Source of the DNA: Marmoricola sp. OAE513
GTDB taxonomy: Bacteria; Actinomycetota; Actinomycetes; Propionibacteriales; Nocardioidaceae
NCBI RefSeq assembly: GCF_040546585.1
Contig: NZ_JBEPOC010000001.1
Span: forward strand, 248,001 to 312,000
Reading direction: 5' to 3'
DNA length: 64,000 bases
Positions 40,573 through 50,283 of the stretch are shown here, piece by piece. Each line of letters starts with the position of its first letter. Position 1 is the first letter of the stretch. The position numbers and the translations under genes are program-made. The notes under the pieces were generated by a model. It worked only from the letters and a program-made list of their open reading frames with translations, did not search any database and was not told where the DNA came from.

Positions 40573-42387
40573 TCACGTGGATTGCTGAGCGGCCCAGCTG
40601 GCGTGCAGGCGGCCGTAGACGCCACCTTCGTCCACCAGCGCCAGGTGGTTGCCTCGCTGCACGACCTCGCCGCGGTCGAACACGATCACCTCGTCGGCGT
40701 TCTCCGCCGTCGACAGCCGGTGCGCGATGGTGACGCTCGTCCGGCCGGCCATCAACCGCTCGAGGGCCCTCCCGATGCGCATCTCCAGCGCCGGGTCGAC
40801 TGCACTGGTCGCCTCGTCGAGCACCAGGAGGTCGGGGTCCGCCAGGTGCGCGCGGACCAGCGCGACCAGCTGCCGCTCCCCCGCGCTCATCGACTCACCG
40901 CGCTGCCCGACCCGGGTCGCCAGCCCGAGGGGCAAGCCCTCGAGCCAGTCACCCAGACCGAGCTCGTCGATCGCGCGGCGGACGTCGTCGGGACCGGCGT
41001 CCAGGTCGCCGTACAGGCAGTTGGCCAACAGGGTGGAGTCGAAGAGGAAACCTTCCTGCGGCACGAGCACCACGCGCCGGCGCAGCGAGGCGAAGTCGAC
41101 CGTGCGGAGGTCGAACCCGTCGAGCAGCACGGTGCCGCCGGTGGGGTCCATCAACCGGGTGAGCACCTTGGCGAACGTCGTCTTGCCCGACCCGGTCTCC
41201 CCGACCACCGCGACCCGGGAACCCGCCTCGATGCGTTCGCTGACCCGCTTGAGGACGCGCGGCCCGCCGGGGTAGGCGAAGTCGACCTCGTCGAACTCGA
41301 CGGTCATCGGACCCTGCGGCAGCGTGACTCCGGAGGTGCCCGGGTCGTCGAGGTCGGCCGGCGTGTCGAGGATTCCGATCACTCGTCGCCAGCCGGCGAT
41401 CGCGTTCTGGCCGTCGGTGAGCACCTGGGTGCCCATCTGCACCGGGCTGACGAACAACGTCACCAGGAACGCGAAGGCCAGGATCTCCCCCGAGCTGAGG
41501 TCGCCTCCCCACAGATGCCCCTGGCCGAGCCAGATGCCGACCACGATCACGCCGGCGTTCGCCAGACCGCCGGAGAGTCCGCCGAGGGAGAACGAGAAAG
41601 CAGTCAGGCCCTGGGCCCGGGTGCTGGCGGCCTGGTAGCGGTCGATCGAGTCGTCGATCCGGGCCTGGGTGCGGTCCTCGATCGCGTGGGTCCGCACCAC
41701 CAGCGCGCCGACGACGGGTTCGGAGACCACCGAGAGCATCTGACCGACCATCGAGCGGACGACACCGTAGGACTCCGAGAGCCGACGCTGGAAGTACTGC
41801 AGCGACGCGAACAGCGGCGCGAAGCACAGCCAGACGACGATCGTGAGCTGCCAGCTGTAGAAGAGCATGATGATCGTCGCGACGACGATCTGCCCGACGC
41901 TGATGATGCCGATGATCCCGCCGAAGACGAGGAACTGGCTGACCTGGTCGACGTCGCTCGTCACCCGCGAGACGAGTGCGCCGCGACGCTCGGTGTTCTG
42001 GGTGAGGAGCGGGAGGTCGTGGACGTGCCGGAACGCCTTGATCCGCAGGGTCGCGAGACCACGCTCGGCGGTGGTGAAGAGCCGCGCCGTCATCAGGTAC
42101 GACGAGACGCCGGTGACCACGAGCGCGACGGTCGCGAGCACCGCCATCGCGCCGACGAAGCCGAGGTCGACGCCGTCGGGTCCGTTGACGCCACGGTCGA
42201 GCGTCTTCTGCACGGCGATCGGGACGACGACCCGGCCGGCGGTGCCGATCAGGGCGAGGGTGATCGTGCCCCAGAACCCTTCGCGGAGCTCGGGCGAGAT
42301 CTCGACACCGCGCTTCAGGGTCTGCCAGGCGGAGATGTTCTCGCCGGAGTCCATCGTGGTCCCGGCGCCCGCGAGCTGCTCACTCAT
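40573..42387 (-). CDS. ABC exporter, complete-site half (TMD-NBD fusion)
   Basis: A 604-residue half-transporter with six N-terminal helices and a C-terminal ATPase domain. Walker A is [13 protein letters not shown], Walker [13 protein letters not shown] keeps the catalytic Glu, and the H-loop is VTIAHRLST. The signature is MSAGERQL instead of LSGGQ. It is encoded 12 bases after its partner, so the two probably form a heterodimeric exporter. The substrate is unknown; multidrug or lipid export is the usual family role. Confidence 0.88.
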   Translation of the reverse strand: MSEQLAGAGTTMDSGENISAWQTLKRGVEISPELREGFWGTITLALIGTAGRVVVPIAVQKTLDRGVNGPDGVDLGFVGAMAVLATVALVVTGVSSYLMTARLFTTAERGLATLRIKAFRHVHDLPLLTQNTERRGALVSRVTSDVDQVSQFLVFGGIIGIISVGQIVVATIIMLFYSWQLTIVVWLCFAPLFASLQYFQRRLSESYGVVRSMVGQMLSVVSEPVVGALVVRTHAIEDRTQARIDDSIDRYQAASTRAQGLTAFSFSLGGLSGGLANAGVIVVGIWLGQGHLWGGDLSSGEILAFAFLVTLFVSPVQMGTQVLTDGQNAIAGWRRVIGILDTPADLDDPGTSGVTLPQGPMTVEFDEVDFAYPGGPRVLKRVSERIEAGSRVAVVGETGSGKTTFAKVLTRLMDPTGGTVLLDGFDLRTVDFASLRRRVVLVPQEGFLFDSTLLANCLYGDLDAGPDDVRRAIDELGLGDWLEGLPLGLATRVGQRGESMSAGERQLVALVRAHLADPDLLVLDEATSAVDPALEMRIGRALERLMAGRTSVTIAHRLSTAENADEVIVFDRGEVVQRGNHLALVDEGGVYGRLHASWAAQQST

Positions 42388-42399
42388 CGGGCACCTCGC

Positions 42400-44205
42400 T
42401 CAGTCATCGGTCGCCTCGACTTGCTCGTAGGCGTTGACCAGGTCGGCGTACGCGGCGTTGCGCTGCAGCAGGTCCTCGTGCGGCCCGCGGTCGGCGATCC
42501 GCCCGTCGACGAGGAACAGCACCTCGTCGGCCAGACCGATGGTGGCCTTGCGGTAGGCGATCAGGACGAGGGTGGCGTCCCCGGATGCGGCACCCATGGC
42601 CGCGAGGATGCGGGCCTCCACCTCGGGGTCGACCGCCGAGGTGGCGTCGTCGAGGATCAGCAGCCGCGGTCGGCGTACGAGCGCGCGGGCCAGGGAGAGA
42701 CGCTGGCGCTGCCCGCCGGACAGCGTCGTCCCGCGCTCGCCCAACCGACTGTCGAGGCCCTCGGGCAGGGCCGCCACGAAGCCGTCCGCCTGGGCGGTGC
42801 GCAGGGCGGACCAGACCTCCTCGTCGCTGACGTCCTCGCCGAGGGTGACGTTGCCGCGGACTGTGTCGTCGAAGAGGAAGGCGGACTGCGGCACCAGCGC
42901 GACCTGGCCGGCGAGCTGCCCGGGGGCGAGGTCGCGCAGGTCGACGCCGTCGACGCGGACGTGTCCGGCCTCGGGGTCCACCAGCCGGGTGAGCAGGGTC
43001 GTCAGCGTGCTCTTGCCCGACGCGGTCTCCCCGACCACCGCGACGGTGGCTCCGGGCTCGACGACGAAGTCGAGGTCGGCGAGGAGGTCCTGGCCCGGGA
43101 CGTAGGAGAAGCGCAGGTCCTCGACCTCGAGGCGGGCACCCTGGCCGTTCGCCTCCAGACGAGCAGTCCCGTACGTCGTCTCGACGGGTTCGTCGAGCAC
43201 GCGGTGCACCCGGCGGAAGCCGACCACCGAGCGTGGGAACTCTCCGAGCAGCCAGCCGATCGACCGGATCGGGAACGCCACGATGGTCAGCAGGTAGGCG
43301 ATCGTGACGACGTCACCGGCACCGGCGTTGCCGTTCTCGATCTGCCAGACCCCGACGCCCAGGACACCGAGGACGCCCAGGCTCGGGATGGCTTCGAGGA
43401 TCGGGTCGAACATCGCCCGGATCCGGCCGACCCGGATGCCGAGGTCGCGCAGCTGGTTCGCCTTCTCGGCGAAGCGCTCGGTCTCCTGGGCCTCACGCCC
43501 GAGCGTCTTGACGACCATCGCACCGTCGAACGACTCGTGAGCGATCTCCGACAGCTCGGCGCGCAGGGCCTGGATCCGGGTGAACAGCGGCGAGGACAGG
43601 TGCTGGTAGGCCAGCGTGGCGACAGTGACGAGCGGGAAGACCATCAGTCCGACGGCGGCCATGGTCAGGTCGACGAGCAGCATCTGCACCACGGCGATGA
43701 CCATCATCGCCACCGTGCCGACCGCCATCGGCAGCGGCGCGATCGGCGCCCAGGCCGCCTCGACGTCGGCGTTGGCGTTGGACAGCAGCTGGCCGGTCGG
43801 GTGCTTCTGGTGCCAGGCCATCGGGAGGCGGAGGTACTGCGCGGTGACCTCGCGCCGGTACGCCGCCTGCATCCGGTACTGCATGACGCCGGCCCCGAGC
43901 CGGCGGGCGACGATGCCGACCGCTCGCAGGATCGCCACGCCGACGAAGAGCGCGATGACCGCGATCACCAGACCGGCGGTCGTCGAGCCCTCGTCGAAGG
44001 CGGGCAGCAGCACGTGGTCGGTGGACCAACCGAGGACCCAGGCATCAGCCACCGTGAGCGCGCCGAACAGGACGCTGCCGAGCGTGGAGATCGTGAAGAT
44101 CCACGGCTCCCGTCGGATCGCCACCCCGAGGACGCGGAAGCCGTCCATGAGGGTCGTCCCCGACTCGTCGCCGGAGATGGCGTCGGTCGCGGGGTCAGTG
44201 CTCAC
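42400..44205 (-). CDS. ABC exporter, degenerate-site half (TMD-NBD fusion)
   Basis: A 601-residue half-transporter with intact Walker A (GETASGKSTLTTL) and signature TLSGGQRQRLSLARAL. Its Walker B reads LLILDDATSAVD, with Asp in place of the catalytic Glu, and the H-loop His is replaced by Tyr (LIAYRKAT). One of the two ATP sites of the dimer with the downstream protein should therefore be non-hydrolytic, as in TM287/288- and BmrCD-like exporters. This split is typical of functional heterodimers, not of decay. Confidence 0.88.
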   Translation of the reverse strand: MSTDPATDAISGDESGTTLMDGFRVLGVAIRREPWIFTISTLGSVLFGALTVADAWVLGWSTDHVLLPAFDEGSTTAGLVIAVIALFVGVAILRAVGIVARRLGAGVMQYRMQAAYRREVTAQYLRLPMAWHQKHPTGQLLSNANADVEAAWAPIAPLPMAVGTVAMMVIAVVQMLLVDLTMAAVGLMVFPLVTVATLAYQHLSSPLFTRIQALRAELSEIAHESFDGAMVVKTLGREAQETERFAEKANQLRDLGIRVGRIRAMFDPILEAIPSLGVLGVLGVGVWQIENGNAGAGDVVTIAYLLTIVAFPIRSIGWLLGEFPRSVVGFRRVHRVLDEPVETTYGTARLEANGQGARLEVEDLRFSYVPGQDLLADLDFVVEPGATVAVVGETASGKSTLTTLLTRLVDPEAGHVRVDGVDLRDLAPGQLAGQVALVPQSAFLFDDTVRGNVTLGEDVSDEEVWSALRTAQADGFVAALPEGLDSRLGERGTTLSGGQRQRLSLARALVRRPRLLILDDATSAVDPEVEARILAAMGAASGDATLVLIAYRKATIGLADEVLFLVDGRIADRGPHEDLLQRNAAYADLVNAYEQVEATDD

Positions 44206-44277
44206 AGTGGCCCAACCCTAGGGCCGTGCCCGGTGTTCCCGCTCGCGAATAATCGGTGTGCCGGGGCGCGCCGAGCA

Positions 44278-45483
44278 CTACTCCACAGCCAGCTGCGCGG
44301 CTGCGGCCCGCGCGGTCGCCCGCGCACTCTCGGCGTCGGGGCCCTTGGCCAGTGCGACAGCCATCCGCCGGTTCGGCCTGGCATCAGGCTTGGCGAACAC
44401 GCGGACGTCGACGCTAGGGTCCACCGCCATCGCGCCGTCGACACCGACCACCCGCGGTGCACGCCCCTCGGTGGTGGCCAGGCAGACCGCCGAAGCGCCC
44501 GCGGCCAGCAGCGGCACGGTGCCGGCGGGGACGGGCAGGCCGAGGATCGCACGCACGTGCAGCGCGAACTCGCTGAGCGCCTGCGTCGTCATCGTCACCA
44601 TGCCGGTGTCGTGCGGCCGCGGCGAGACCTCCGAGAACAGCACCTCGTCCCCGACGACGAACAGCTCGACGCCGAAGATGCCGGTGCCGCCGAGGGCAGT
44701 GGTCACCGCGGTCGCGAGCTCGCGCGAGGCCGTCAGCGCCGCGTCCGACATCGGGTGCGGCTGCCAGCTCTCCCGGTAGTCGCCGTCCTCCTGGACGTGA
44801 CCGATCGGGTCGCAGAAGGACGTACCGCCGGCGTGCCGGACGGTGAGCAGGGTGATCTCGTAGTCGAACTCGACGAACGCCTCGACGATCACCCGACCAG
44901 CACCGACGCGGCCGGCTTCCTGGGCGTAGGCCCAGGTGCGCGCGACGTCGTCGGCCGAGCGGATCACGCTCTGGCCCTTGCCGGAGGACGACATCACCGG
45001 CTTGATCACGCACGGGGTGCCGAGCGCCTCCACGGCAGCGGCGACCTCGGCCTCGCTGTCGCAGAAGCGGTACGCCGAGGTCGGCAGCCCGAGCTCCTCG
45101 GCCACCAGGCGCCGGATGCCCTCCCGGTCCATCGTGAGCCGCGCCGCGCGCGCGGTCGGGACGACGTGCAGCCCCTCGGCCTCGAGCGCGACCAGCTCGG
45201 CGGTCGCGATCGCCTCGAGCTCGGGGACGACGAGCAGCTCGGCGCACGGGTTCGCGCGCTCGGCGTCGAGGAGGGCGCGCAGGGCGACCGGGTCGGTCAT
45301 GTCGACCACCGCGTGCCGGTGCGCCACCTGCATCGCCGGCGCGCCGGCGTACCGGTCGACGGCGAGGACCTCGCAGCCGAGGCGCACGGCTTCGACCGCC
45401 ACCTCGCGTCCCAGCTCGCCGCTACCGAGCAGGACGAGACGTACGGCGGTGTCGGTCAGCGGGGGCCCGGGTGCGAATGCCAT
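44278..45483 (-). CDS. purT: Formate-dependent phosphoribosylglycinamide formyltransferase
   Basis: A 401-residue ATP-grasp enzyme of purine synthesis that uses formate and ATP to formylate [22 protein letters not shown] is the PurT/PurK N-terminal Rossmann motif, [16 protein letters not shown] the ATP-grasp loop, and [16 protein letters not shown] the metal and GAR site. I chose the ATG at 45483 ([10 protein letters not shown]); a longer frame would run into the dispersed repeat. Confidence 0.94.
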   Translation of the reverse strand: MAFAPGPPLTDTAVRLVLLGSGELGREVAVEAVRLGCEVLAVDRYAGAPAMQVAHRHAVVDMTDPVALRALLDAERANPCAELLVVPELEAIATAELVALEAEGLHVVPTARAARLTMDREGIRRLVAEELGLPTSAYRFCDSEAEVAAAVEALGTPCVIKPVMSSSGKGQSVIRSADDVARTWAYAQEAGRVGAGRVIVEAFVEFDYEITLLTVRHAGGTSFCDPIGHVQEDGDYRESWQPHPMSDAALTASRELATAVTTALGGTGIFGVELFVVGDEVLFSEVSPRPHDTGMVTMTTQALSEFALHVRAILGLPVPAGTVPLLAAGASAVCLATTEGRAPRVVGVDGAMAVDPSVDVRVFAKPDARPNRRMAVALAKGPDAESARATARAAAAQLAVE

Positions 45484-45532
45484 GGCGGGACCGTAGCGCC
45501 TCGCCTGCATTTCTGGGTGCTGAGGGTCGTCA

Positions 45533-45614
45533 GACGTGGTGCACGGCAAGGCGGAGGAAGGAGACGTCCTTCAGCGGAGCGCCAGCGGAGCGGACTTCGA
45601 CTGACGACAACGCG
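45533..45614 (-). repeat. Dispersed intergenic repeat, copy B
   Basis: Reverse-orientation copy of the 82-bp element (reads GCCGCGTTGTCGTCAGTCGA on the minus strand and ends TGCCGTGCACCACGTC). It fills most of the gap between the purT start and the stop of the VldE-like gene. It is the least similar of the three copies, with several substitutions and short indels. Confidence 0.82.
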
Positions 45615-45638
45615 GCCGGGCGCCGCGGCTGGCGGGCC

Positions 45639-46448
45639 TCAGTACACAGAAACGTGGATGTGGTCCATGTGGTTGGCGGTGGCCGAGCCCCGGCTGGGCA
45701 TCGAGCGCCAGCCTTCTCCGCCGCGCTGCTGCGTGAAGATCCGCTGGTGCCAGATGACGTCGAAGAGGTTCAACTCGGCCGCGTTCGCCTTGAGGAACTC
45801 GGCGACCGCGTTACCGGTGGCGACGTCGCTGGTCATGATGTCGATCGCGCGACCGGTGCTGTGCTCGCCGTGGCCGTCGCGGCCGCCGTAGCGGGTGATC
45901 TGCGGGAAGTTGTTGCAGACCGCGCGGTACACGCGGATCGCGTCACGGGTCAGGCCGCTCTCGACGCCGCTGGTCCCGGCGCACGGCTTGCCGGCGATCG
46001 GCAGGTGCGCGGGGTCGGTCGGCTTCTTCTTCGCCAGGTAGTCGTCGGTGACCCAGTAGGTCTTCTTGCCGACCACGACCTGGGTGAAGCCGTTGCGGTT
46101 CTTGCCGGTGATGCCGATCTTGCGGAGGCTCTTCAGCTCCCCGGCAGTCTTGGCGTCCTCGTCGGGCTTGAGGCGGAGGTCGAGCTCCGCGGTCGTCCAG
46201 CGGCGGCCATTGACCTCGGGAACGGCCTGGCGTGCTGCGTCGCGGGAGAGCTGAACGGTCCGCTCGTGCTCGGCGGAGATCGTCGCCGAGGCCTGCCGGG
46301 CGATGTCGATGCGAGTCGTCGCCGCACCACCGTCGGTCAGCGTGATGCCCGCGCCGACGGCGGCGCAGGTCACCAGCGGAGCGGTGATCAGGGTGAGTCT
46401 TTGAACTCGGGCGTTGCGTGAAGCAAGGCTGTGTCGGCCTCGGGTCAC
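45639..46448 (-). CDS. Secreted VldE-like (ARB_07466 C-terminal type) protein
   Basis: A 269-residue protein with an N-terminal hydrophobic segment after basic residues (RLTLITAPLVTCAAVGAGITL), a coiled Ala/Glu region, an RRWTTAELDLR linker and a C-terminal domain with HSTGRAIDIM and ANHMDHIHVSVY. The two His-rich motifs match the D-Ala-D-Ala carboxypeptidase-like VldE/ARB_07466 C-terminal fold of secreted actinobacterial proteins. It may act on peptidoglycan; catalysis is not proven for this group. GTG start at 46448. Confidence 0.78.
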   Translation of the reverse strand: MTRGRHSLASRNARVQRLTLITAPLVTCAAVGAGITLTDGGAATTRIDIARQASATISAEHERTVQLSRDAARQAVPEVNGRRWTTAELDLRLKPDEDAKTAGELKSLRKIGITGKNRNGFTQVVVGKKTYWVTDDYLAKKKPTDPAHLPIAGKPCAGTSGVESGLTRDAIRVYRAVCNNFPQITRYGGRDGHGEHSTGRAIDIMTSDVATGNAVAEFLKANAAELNLFDVIWHQRIFTQQRGGEGWRSMPSRGSATANHMDHIHVSVY

Positions 46449-46609
46449 CTGGCGTCCTAACGTTGACTACAAGGGCAGTCCCTCCCGGAAGGGCCCGCCC
46501 ATAAGAACACGGTTCGGTAACGGAAGGCCAATCGAACTCACGTCAAAACCGGACGAACCGGACGTGCACCGGGCCACTTCCGTGCGACTTTCAACCACCC
46601 CGGGAGGGG

Positions 46610-47729
46610 TCAGCCGCCGGAGATCTCGTCCGCGTCCTCGAACATCTCCAGGCCGCTGCCGTCCATGTCGTCGAGCCAACCGTCCGGCAGCACCACCTTC
46701 TTGCGGGCACTCCCCTGACGCCCGCGCGGGGCGCCCAGGATCGCCTGCGGGAAGGGTTCGTCGTGGTCGAGCTCGGCGAGCAGCTTCTCCATCTCCGCGA
46801 GCGAGCTGACCAGCGCGAGCGCGTGCCGCAGCTCGCCGCCGGCACCGAACCCGCGCAGGTACCAGGACACGTGCTTGCGGAACTCCTTGCAGCCCCGCTC
46901 CTCGCCCATGTGCACACCGAGCAGCTCGGCGTGCCGGTACATCATCGTCGCGACCTCGCCGAGGTTCGGCAGGACCTGGACATCGTCCCCCTCGAACGCA
47001 GCAGCCAGGTCCCGGAAGAGCCACGGGCGTCCCAGGCAGCCGCGGCCGACGACGACCCCGGCGGCGCCGGTCTCGGCCACCATCCGCAACGCGTCAGCGG
47101 CTTCCCAGATGTCACCGTTGCCGAGCACCGGGATGTTCACGTGCTCGACGAGCTCGCCGATCGGCTCCCAGGCCGCCGTCCCGGAGTAGCCCTGGATGGC
47201 GGTGCGTCCGTGCAGCGCGATGGCGGCAGCCCCGGACTCCTCGGCGATCCGGCCCGCGTCCAGGTACGTCAGGTGGTCGGGGTCGATGCCGAGACGCGTC
47301 TTCATCGTCACCGGGACGCCGTACCGCGAAGCGGCCGAGACCGCAGCGTTCAGGATCTCCCCGAGCAGGTTCCGCTTCCACGGCAGCGCGGCGCCGCCAC
47401 CCTTGCGCGTCACCTTCGGGACCGGGCAGCCGAAGTTCAGGTCCACGTGCCCCACCCCGTAGTCGGCGCACAGGATCTCGGCGGCCTTGCCGACGTACGC
47501 GCGGGTCGGTGCCGTAGAGCTGGACCGACCGGACGGTCTCCAGCTCGTCGAAGACGAGCATCGACTTCGTGGTCGCGTCACCCTCGACGAGGCCACGGCT
47601 GGTGATCATCTCGCAGACGAACAGGCTGCTACCGCCCTGAGCGGTCGCCTGCTCCAAGCAGAGACGCCGGTACGCCGCGTTCGTGATGCCGGCCATCGGA
47701 GCGAGCACCACCGGGGTGCGCACCTGCAC
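46610..47729 (-). pseudogene. dusB: tRNA-dihydrouridine synthase DusB, split by a frameshift
   Basis: Two overlapping frames together make one DusB. The N-terminal frame (from GTG 47729, VRTPVVLAPMAGITNAAYRR) runs to VQLYGTDP. The sequence then continues one frame over as AYVGKAAEILCADYGVGH, with the catalytic Cys in NFGCPVPKVTRKGGG and later GNGDIWEA and GRGCLGRPW, ending at 46610. One extra base near 47501 explains the break; without it the reading GTDP-AYVGKAA is the normal family sequence. It could be a true pseudogene or a sequencing error. The upstream start may include a few more residues (LTIGS). Confidence 0.85.
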
Positions 47730-47773
47730 CGAGCCGATCGTCAGCCCGGACGGTGCGGGAGAAGCAGCTGCGC

Positions 47774-48415
47774 TCAGGACTTCTTGTCCTTCTTCTTCTT
47801 CTTAGGCACCGTCAGCTCACCGGTCCACACGATCGGAGCGAACTCCTGCACGGCACGGAAGCTCACGCCGGTCATGGTGCCGTGGTCCGGCGCCAGGAAG
47901 ACCAGGCAGGTCGCCAGCGAGGCCTGCGGCGCGAAGGTGGTCGGCAGCGGGACAGAGGGGCACTTGGTGAACGAGTTCGTGAAGCTCGACGCCGAGATCA
48001 GGGTGTTGCGGTTGTCGACGAGGAACAGCGGGATCGGCGTCTGGCCGACGTCACCCTGTCCGACGTTCTTGACCGTCACCTTGACGTAGTACGGCGTCGA
48101 GGCCCGGGTGCGTTCCTCGAGGGTGTAGCCGGAGAGGTCGTCGATCGTCCCTTGGGTCACCCCGTTCACCGTGAGCTGCAGGACCGTCTGGCGCTCGTCG
48201 TTCGGCGAGTACGCGACGTTCGCGGACTGACCGAAGGTCAGGTCGGTGCCGTACTCGGTCAGCTCGACGCCGTCCGGGACCGGGACCTGGGTCTGCGCGG
48301 TGGCAGCCGGGGTACCCGGCGACTTCTTCGCATCGGGATCCTTGGCGTCGGTGCAACCGGCCAGCACGGTCGTCAGGCCGACGACCGCCACGAGAACACG
48401 AACCAGCGACTTCAT
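47774..48415 (-). CDS. Putative secreted lipoprotein
   Basis: A 213-residue protein with a signal peptide and lipobox LAGC (Cys near residue 20) followed by a Pro/Thr/Ala linker. The folded part has VKVTVKNVGQGDVGQTPIPL and a NRNTLISASSF strand pattern like a DUF4352-type beta domain, and two conserved Cys in the second half (KCPSVPL and ATCLVFL). It ends with a Lys tail KKKKKDKK. Function unknown. The dusB frame begins about 45 bases after its stop. Confidence 0.75.
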   Translation of the reverse strand: MKSLVRVLVAVVGLTTVLAGCTDAKDPDAKKSPGTPAATAQTQVPVPDGVELTEYGTDLTFGQSANVAYSPNDERQTVLQLTVNGVTQGTIDDLSGYTLEERTRASTPYYVKVTVKNVGQGDVGQTPIPLFLVDNRNTLISASSFTNSFTKCPSVPLPTTFAPQASLATCLVFLAPDHGTMTGVSFRAVQEFAPIVWTGELTVPKKKKKDKKS

Positions 48416-48474
48416 CCGCACATTGTGCACGGAGCGAGGCTCCCGAACGGCGCCGAACCGCCGATCCCGGACCA

Positions 48475-49869
48475 TCAGCAACCGACCAGCCGCTCGGCGA
48501 AGTAGGTCCGCAGCCCCTCCAGGGAGATCCTCTCCTGGCTCATCGAGTCGCGCTCGCGGACGGTGACGGCGTTGTCCTCGAGGGTGTCGAAGTCGACGGT
48601 GACGCAGTACGGCGTCCCGATCTCGTCCTGGCGGCGGTAACGGCGACCGATCGCGCCGGAGTCGTCGAACTCGACGTTCCACAGCTGCCGCAGGTCGGCG
48701 GCCAGGGCCTTCGACTTCGGCGACAGGTCCTCGTTGCGGCTCAGCGGCAGCACGGCGATCTTCACCGGCGCGAGGCGCGGGTCGAGCCGGAGCACGGTGC
48801 GCTTGTCGACGCCGCCCTTGGTGTTCGGCGCCTCGTCCTCGGTGTAGGCGTCGACCAGGAAGGTCATCAGGCTGCGGGAGAGACCGGCCGCCGGCTCGAT
48901 GACGTAGGGGAAGTAGCGCTCGTTGGCGGCCTGGTCGAAGTAGGACAGGTCGCTGCCCGAGGCCTCCGAGTGCGTCTTGAGGTCGAAGTCCGTGCGGTTC
49001 GCGATGCCCTCGAGCTCGCCCCACTCCGAGCCGGCGAAGTTGAACCGGTACTCGATGTCGACCGTGCGGGTCGAGTAGTGGCTGAGCTTCTCGGGCAGGT
49101 GCTCGAAGTGCCGCAGGTTGTCGGCCTTGATGCCGAGGTCGACGTACCAGGCGGTGCGCGTGTCGATCCAGTACTGGTGCCACTCCTTGTCCTCACCCGG
49201 CTTGACGAAGAACTCCATCTCCATCTGCTCGAACTCGCGGGTGCGGAAGATGAAGTTGCCCGGGGTGATCTCGTTGCGGAAGCTCTTGCCGATCTGGGCG
49301 ATGCCGAACGGGGGCTTCTGACGGCTGGAGGTCACCACGTTGGCGAAGTTGAGGAAGATGCCCTGCGCGGTCTCGGGACGCAGGTAGTGCAACCCGGACT
49401 CGTCCTCGATCACGCCGAGGTAGGTCTTCAGCAGACCGGAGAACTGGCGGGGCTCGGTCCAGGCGCCGCGGGTGCCGCAGTTCGGACAGGCCAGGGTGGC
49501 GAGGTCCACGTCATCGGGGTTGCCGCCCTTCTTCTCGGCGACCGCTTCCTGGAGGTGGTCCGCCCGGAAGCGCTTGTGGCAGGACTGGCACTCCGTCAAC
49601 GGGTCCGAGAACGTCGCGACGTGACCGGAGGCCTCCCAGGTCTGGCGAGGCAGGATCACCGAGGAGTCGAGGCCGACGACGTCGTCGCGCGACTGCACCA
49701 TCGAGCGCCACCACTGGCGCTTGATGTTCTCCTTGAGCTCCACCCCGAGCGGGCCGTAGTCCCACGCGGACCGGGTGCCGCCGTAGATCTCTCCGCACGG
49801 GTACACGAACCCGCGACGCTTGGCGAGGGAGACGACGTTGTCGACGACGGACGGGGGCTTCTTGGCCAC
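48475..49869 (-). CDS. glyS: Glycyl-tRNA synthetase (alpha2 type)
   Basis: A 464-residue class II synthetase charging tRNA-Gly. [20 protein letters not shown] is the Gly-specific N-terminus. A zinc-binding [16 protein letters not shown] insertion follows. Motif 2 reads [20 protein letters not shown] and motif 3 reads [14 protein letters not shown]. The anticodon-binding domain is C-terminal. Length is normal for actinobacteria. No T-box leader is seen upstream. Confidence 0.97.
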   Translation of the reverse strand: MAKKPPSVVDNVVSLAKRRGFVYPCGEIYGGTRSAWDYGPLGVELKENIKRQWWRSMVQSRDDVVGLDSSVILPRQTWEASGHVATFSDPLTECQSCHKRFRADHLQEAVAEKKGGNPDDVDLATLACPNCGTRGAWTEPRQFSGLLKTYLGVIEDESGLHYLRPETAQGIFLNFANVVTSSRQKPPFGIAQIGKSFRNEITPGNFIFRTREFEQMEMEFFVKPGEDKEWHQYWIDTRTAWYVDLGIKADNLRHFEHLPEKLSHYSTRTVDIEYRFNFAGSEWGELEGIANRTDFDLKTHSEASGSDLSYFDQAANERYFPYVIEPAAGLSRSLMTFLVDAYTEDEAPNTKGGVDKRTVLRLDPRLAPVKIAVLPLSRNEDLSPKSKALAADLRQLWNVEFDDSGAIGRRYRRQDEIGTPYCVTVDFDTLEDNAVTVRERDSMSQERISLEGLRTYFAERLVGC

Positions 49870-49924
49870 GGTGTTCTCAGCTCCTGTTCGATCCGCCCGG
49901 CTGGCTGCCGGACGAACGGACAGC

Positions 49925-50233
49925 CTACAGAGACCGCACGTCGGTCACATTCAGGGTTTCCCCGGGGACGACGAACTCGTAGGCGCTCGGCTCCTCGAGG
50001 GCCCGGCTCAGCGTGGCGACGGCGTGGAGCTTCACCTCGTAGGACGACAGCGCGCGGCGGTAGCTGCCCACGTCGGCCCAGCGGGTGACCAGGGTCCACA
50101 GGGTCGGGTCGTCGACGTTGCGACCGACGTCACCGTCGACGTACCCCGGGCGTGCCGCGAGCGCGGCGTGCGCCTTCTCCAGGTCGTCCCGGAACGACTC
50201 GTCCTCGGCACGGAAACGGTTCACGACCAGCAT
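49925..50233 (-). CDS. Antibiotic biosynthesis monooxygenase-like (ABM) protein
   Basis: A 102-residue ferredoxin-like single domain: [20 protein letters not shown] at the start, then [20 protein letters not shown] and [17 protein letters not shown], which match the small ABM family (dimeric alpha-beta barrels). The role is unknown; some members are heme- or quinone-associated. The ATG at 50233 is preferred to an upstream in-frame start without an RBS. Confidence 0.72.
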   Translation of the reverse strand: MLVVNRFRAEDESFRDDLEKAHAALAARPGYVDGDVGRNVDDPTLWTLVTRWADVGSYRRALSSYEVKLHAVATLSRALEEPSAYEFVVPGETLNVTDVRSL

Positions 50234-50251
50234 GGCTGAAGCGTAGTGGTG

Positions 50252-50279
50252 GCCACGTCTCGTCAAGCTCGACGACCGA
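50252..50279 (-). repeat. REP-like unit related to 2910-2933
   Basis: GCCACGTCTCGTCAAGCTCG followed by ACGACCG matches the unit at 2906-2932 (GCCACGTCTCGGCAACCTCG then ACGACCG) with two differences. It lies between the ABM and sulfotransferase genes on the minus strand, next to the sulfotransferase stop. Confidence 0.6.
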
Positions 50280-50283
50280 GCGG

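Noticed and set aside
45484-45638. Small ORF peptides containing LQRSAAERTS-like sequence
   Set aside because: They are translations of the dispersed repeat present in three places; no RBS or conservation as protein.
40393-45891. Plus-strand open frame of more than 1800 codons
   Set aside because: Shadow of the minus-strand ABC exporter genes, hisI and purT; no domain, no RBS, biased composition.
46449-46609. c-di-AMP (ydaO) riboswitch upstream of the VldE-like secreted protein
   Set aside because: This switch often precedes actinobacterial wall-lytic genes, but the region shows no matching conserved core; I see nothing recognisable.
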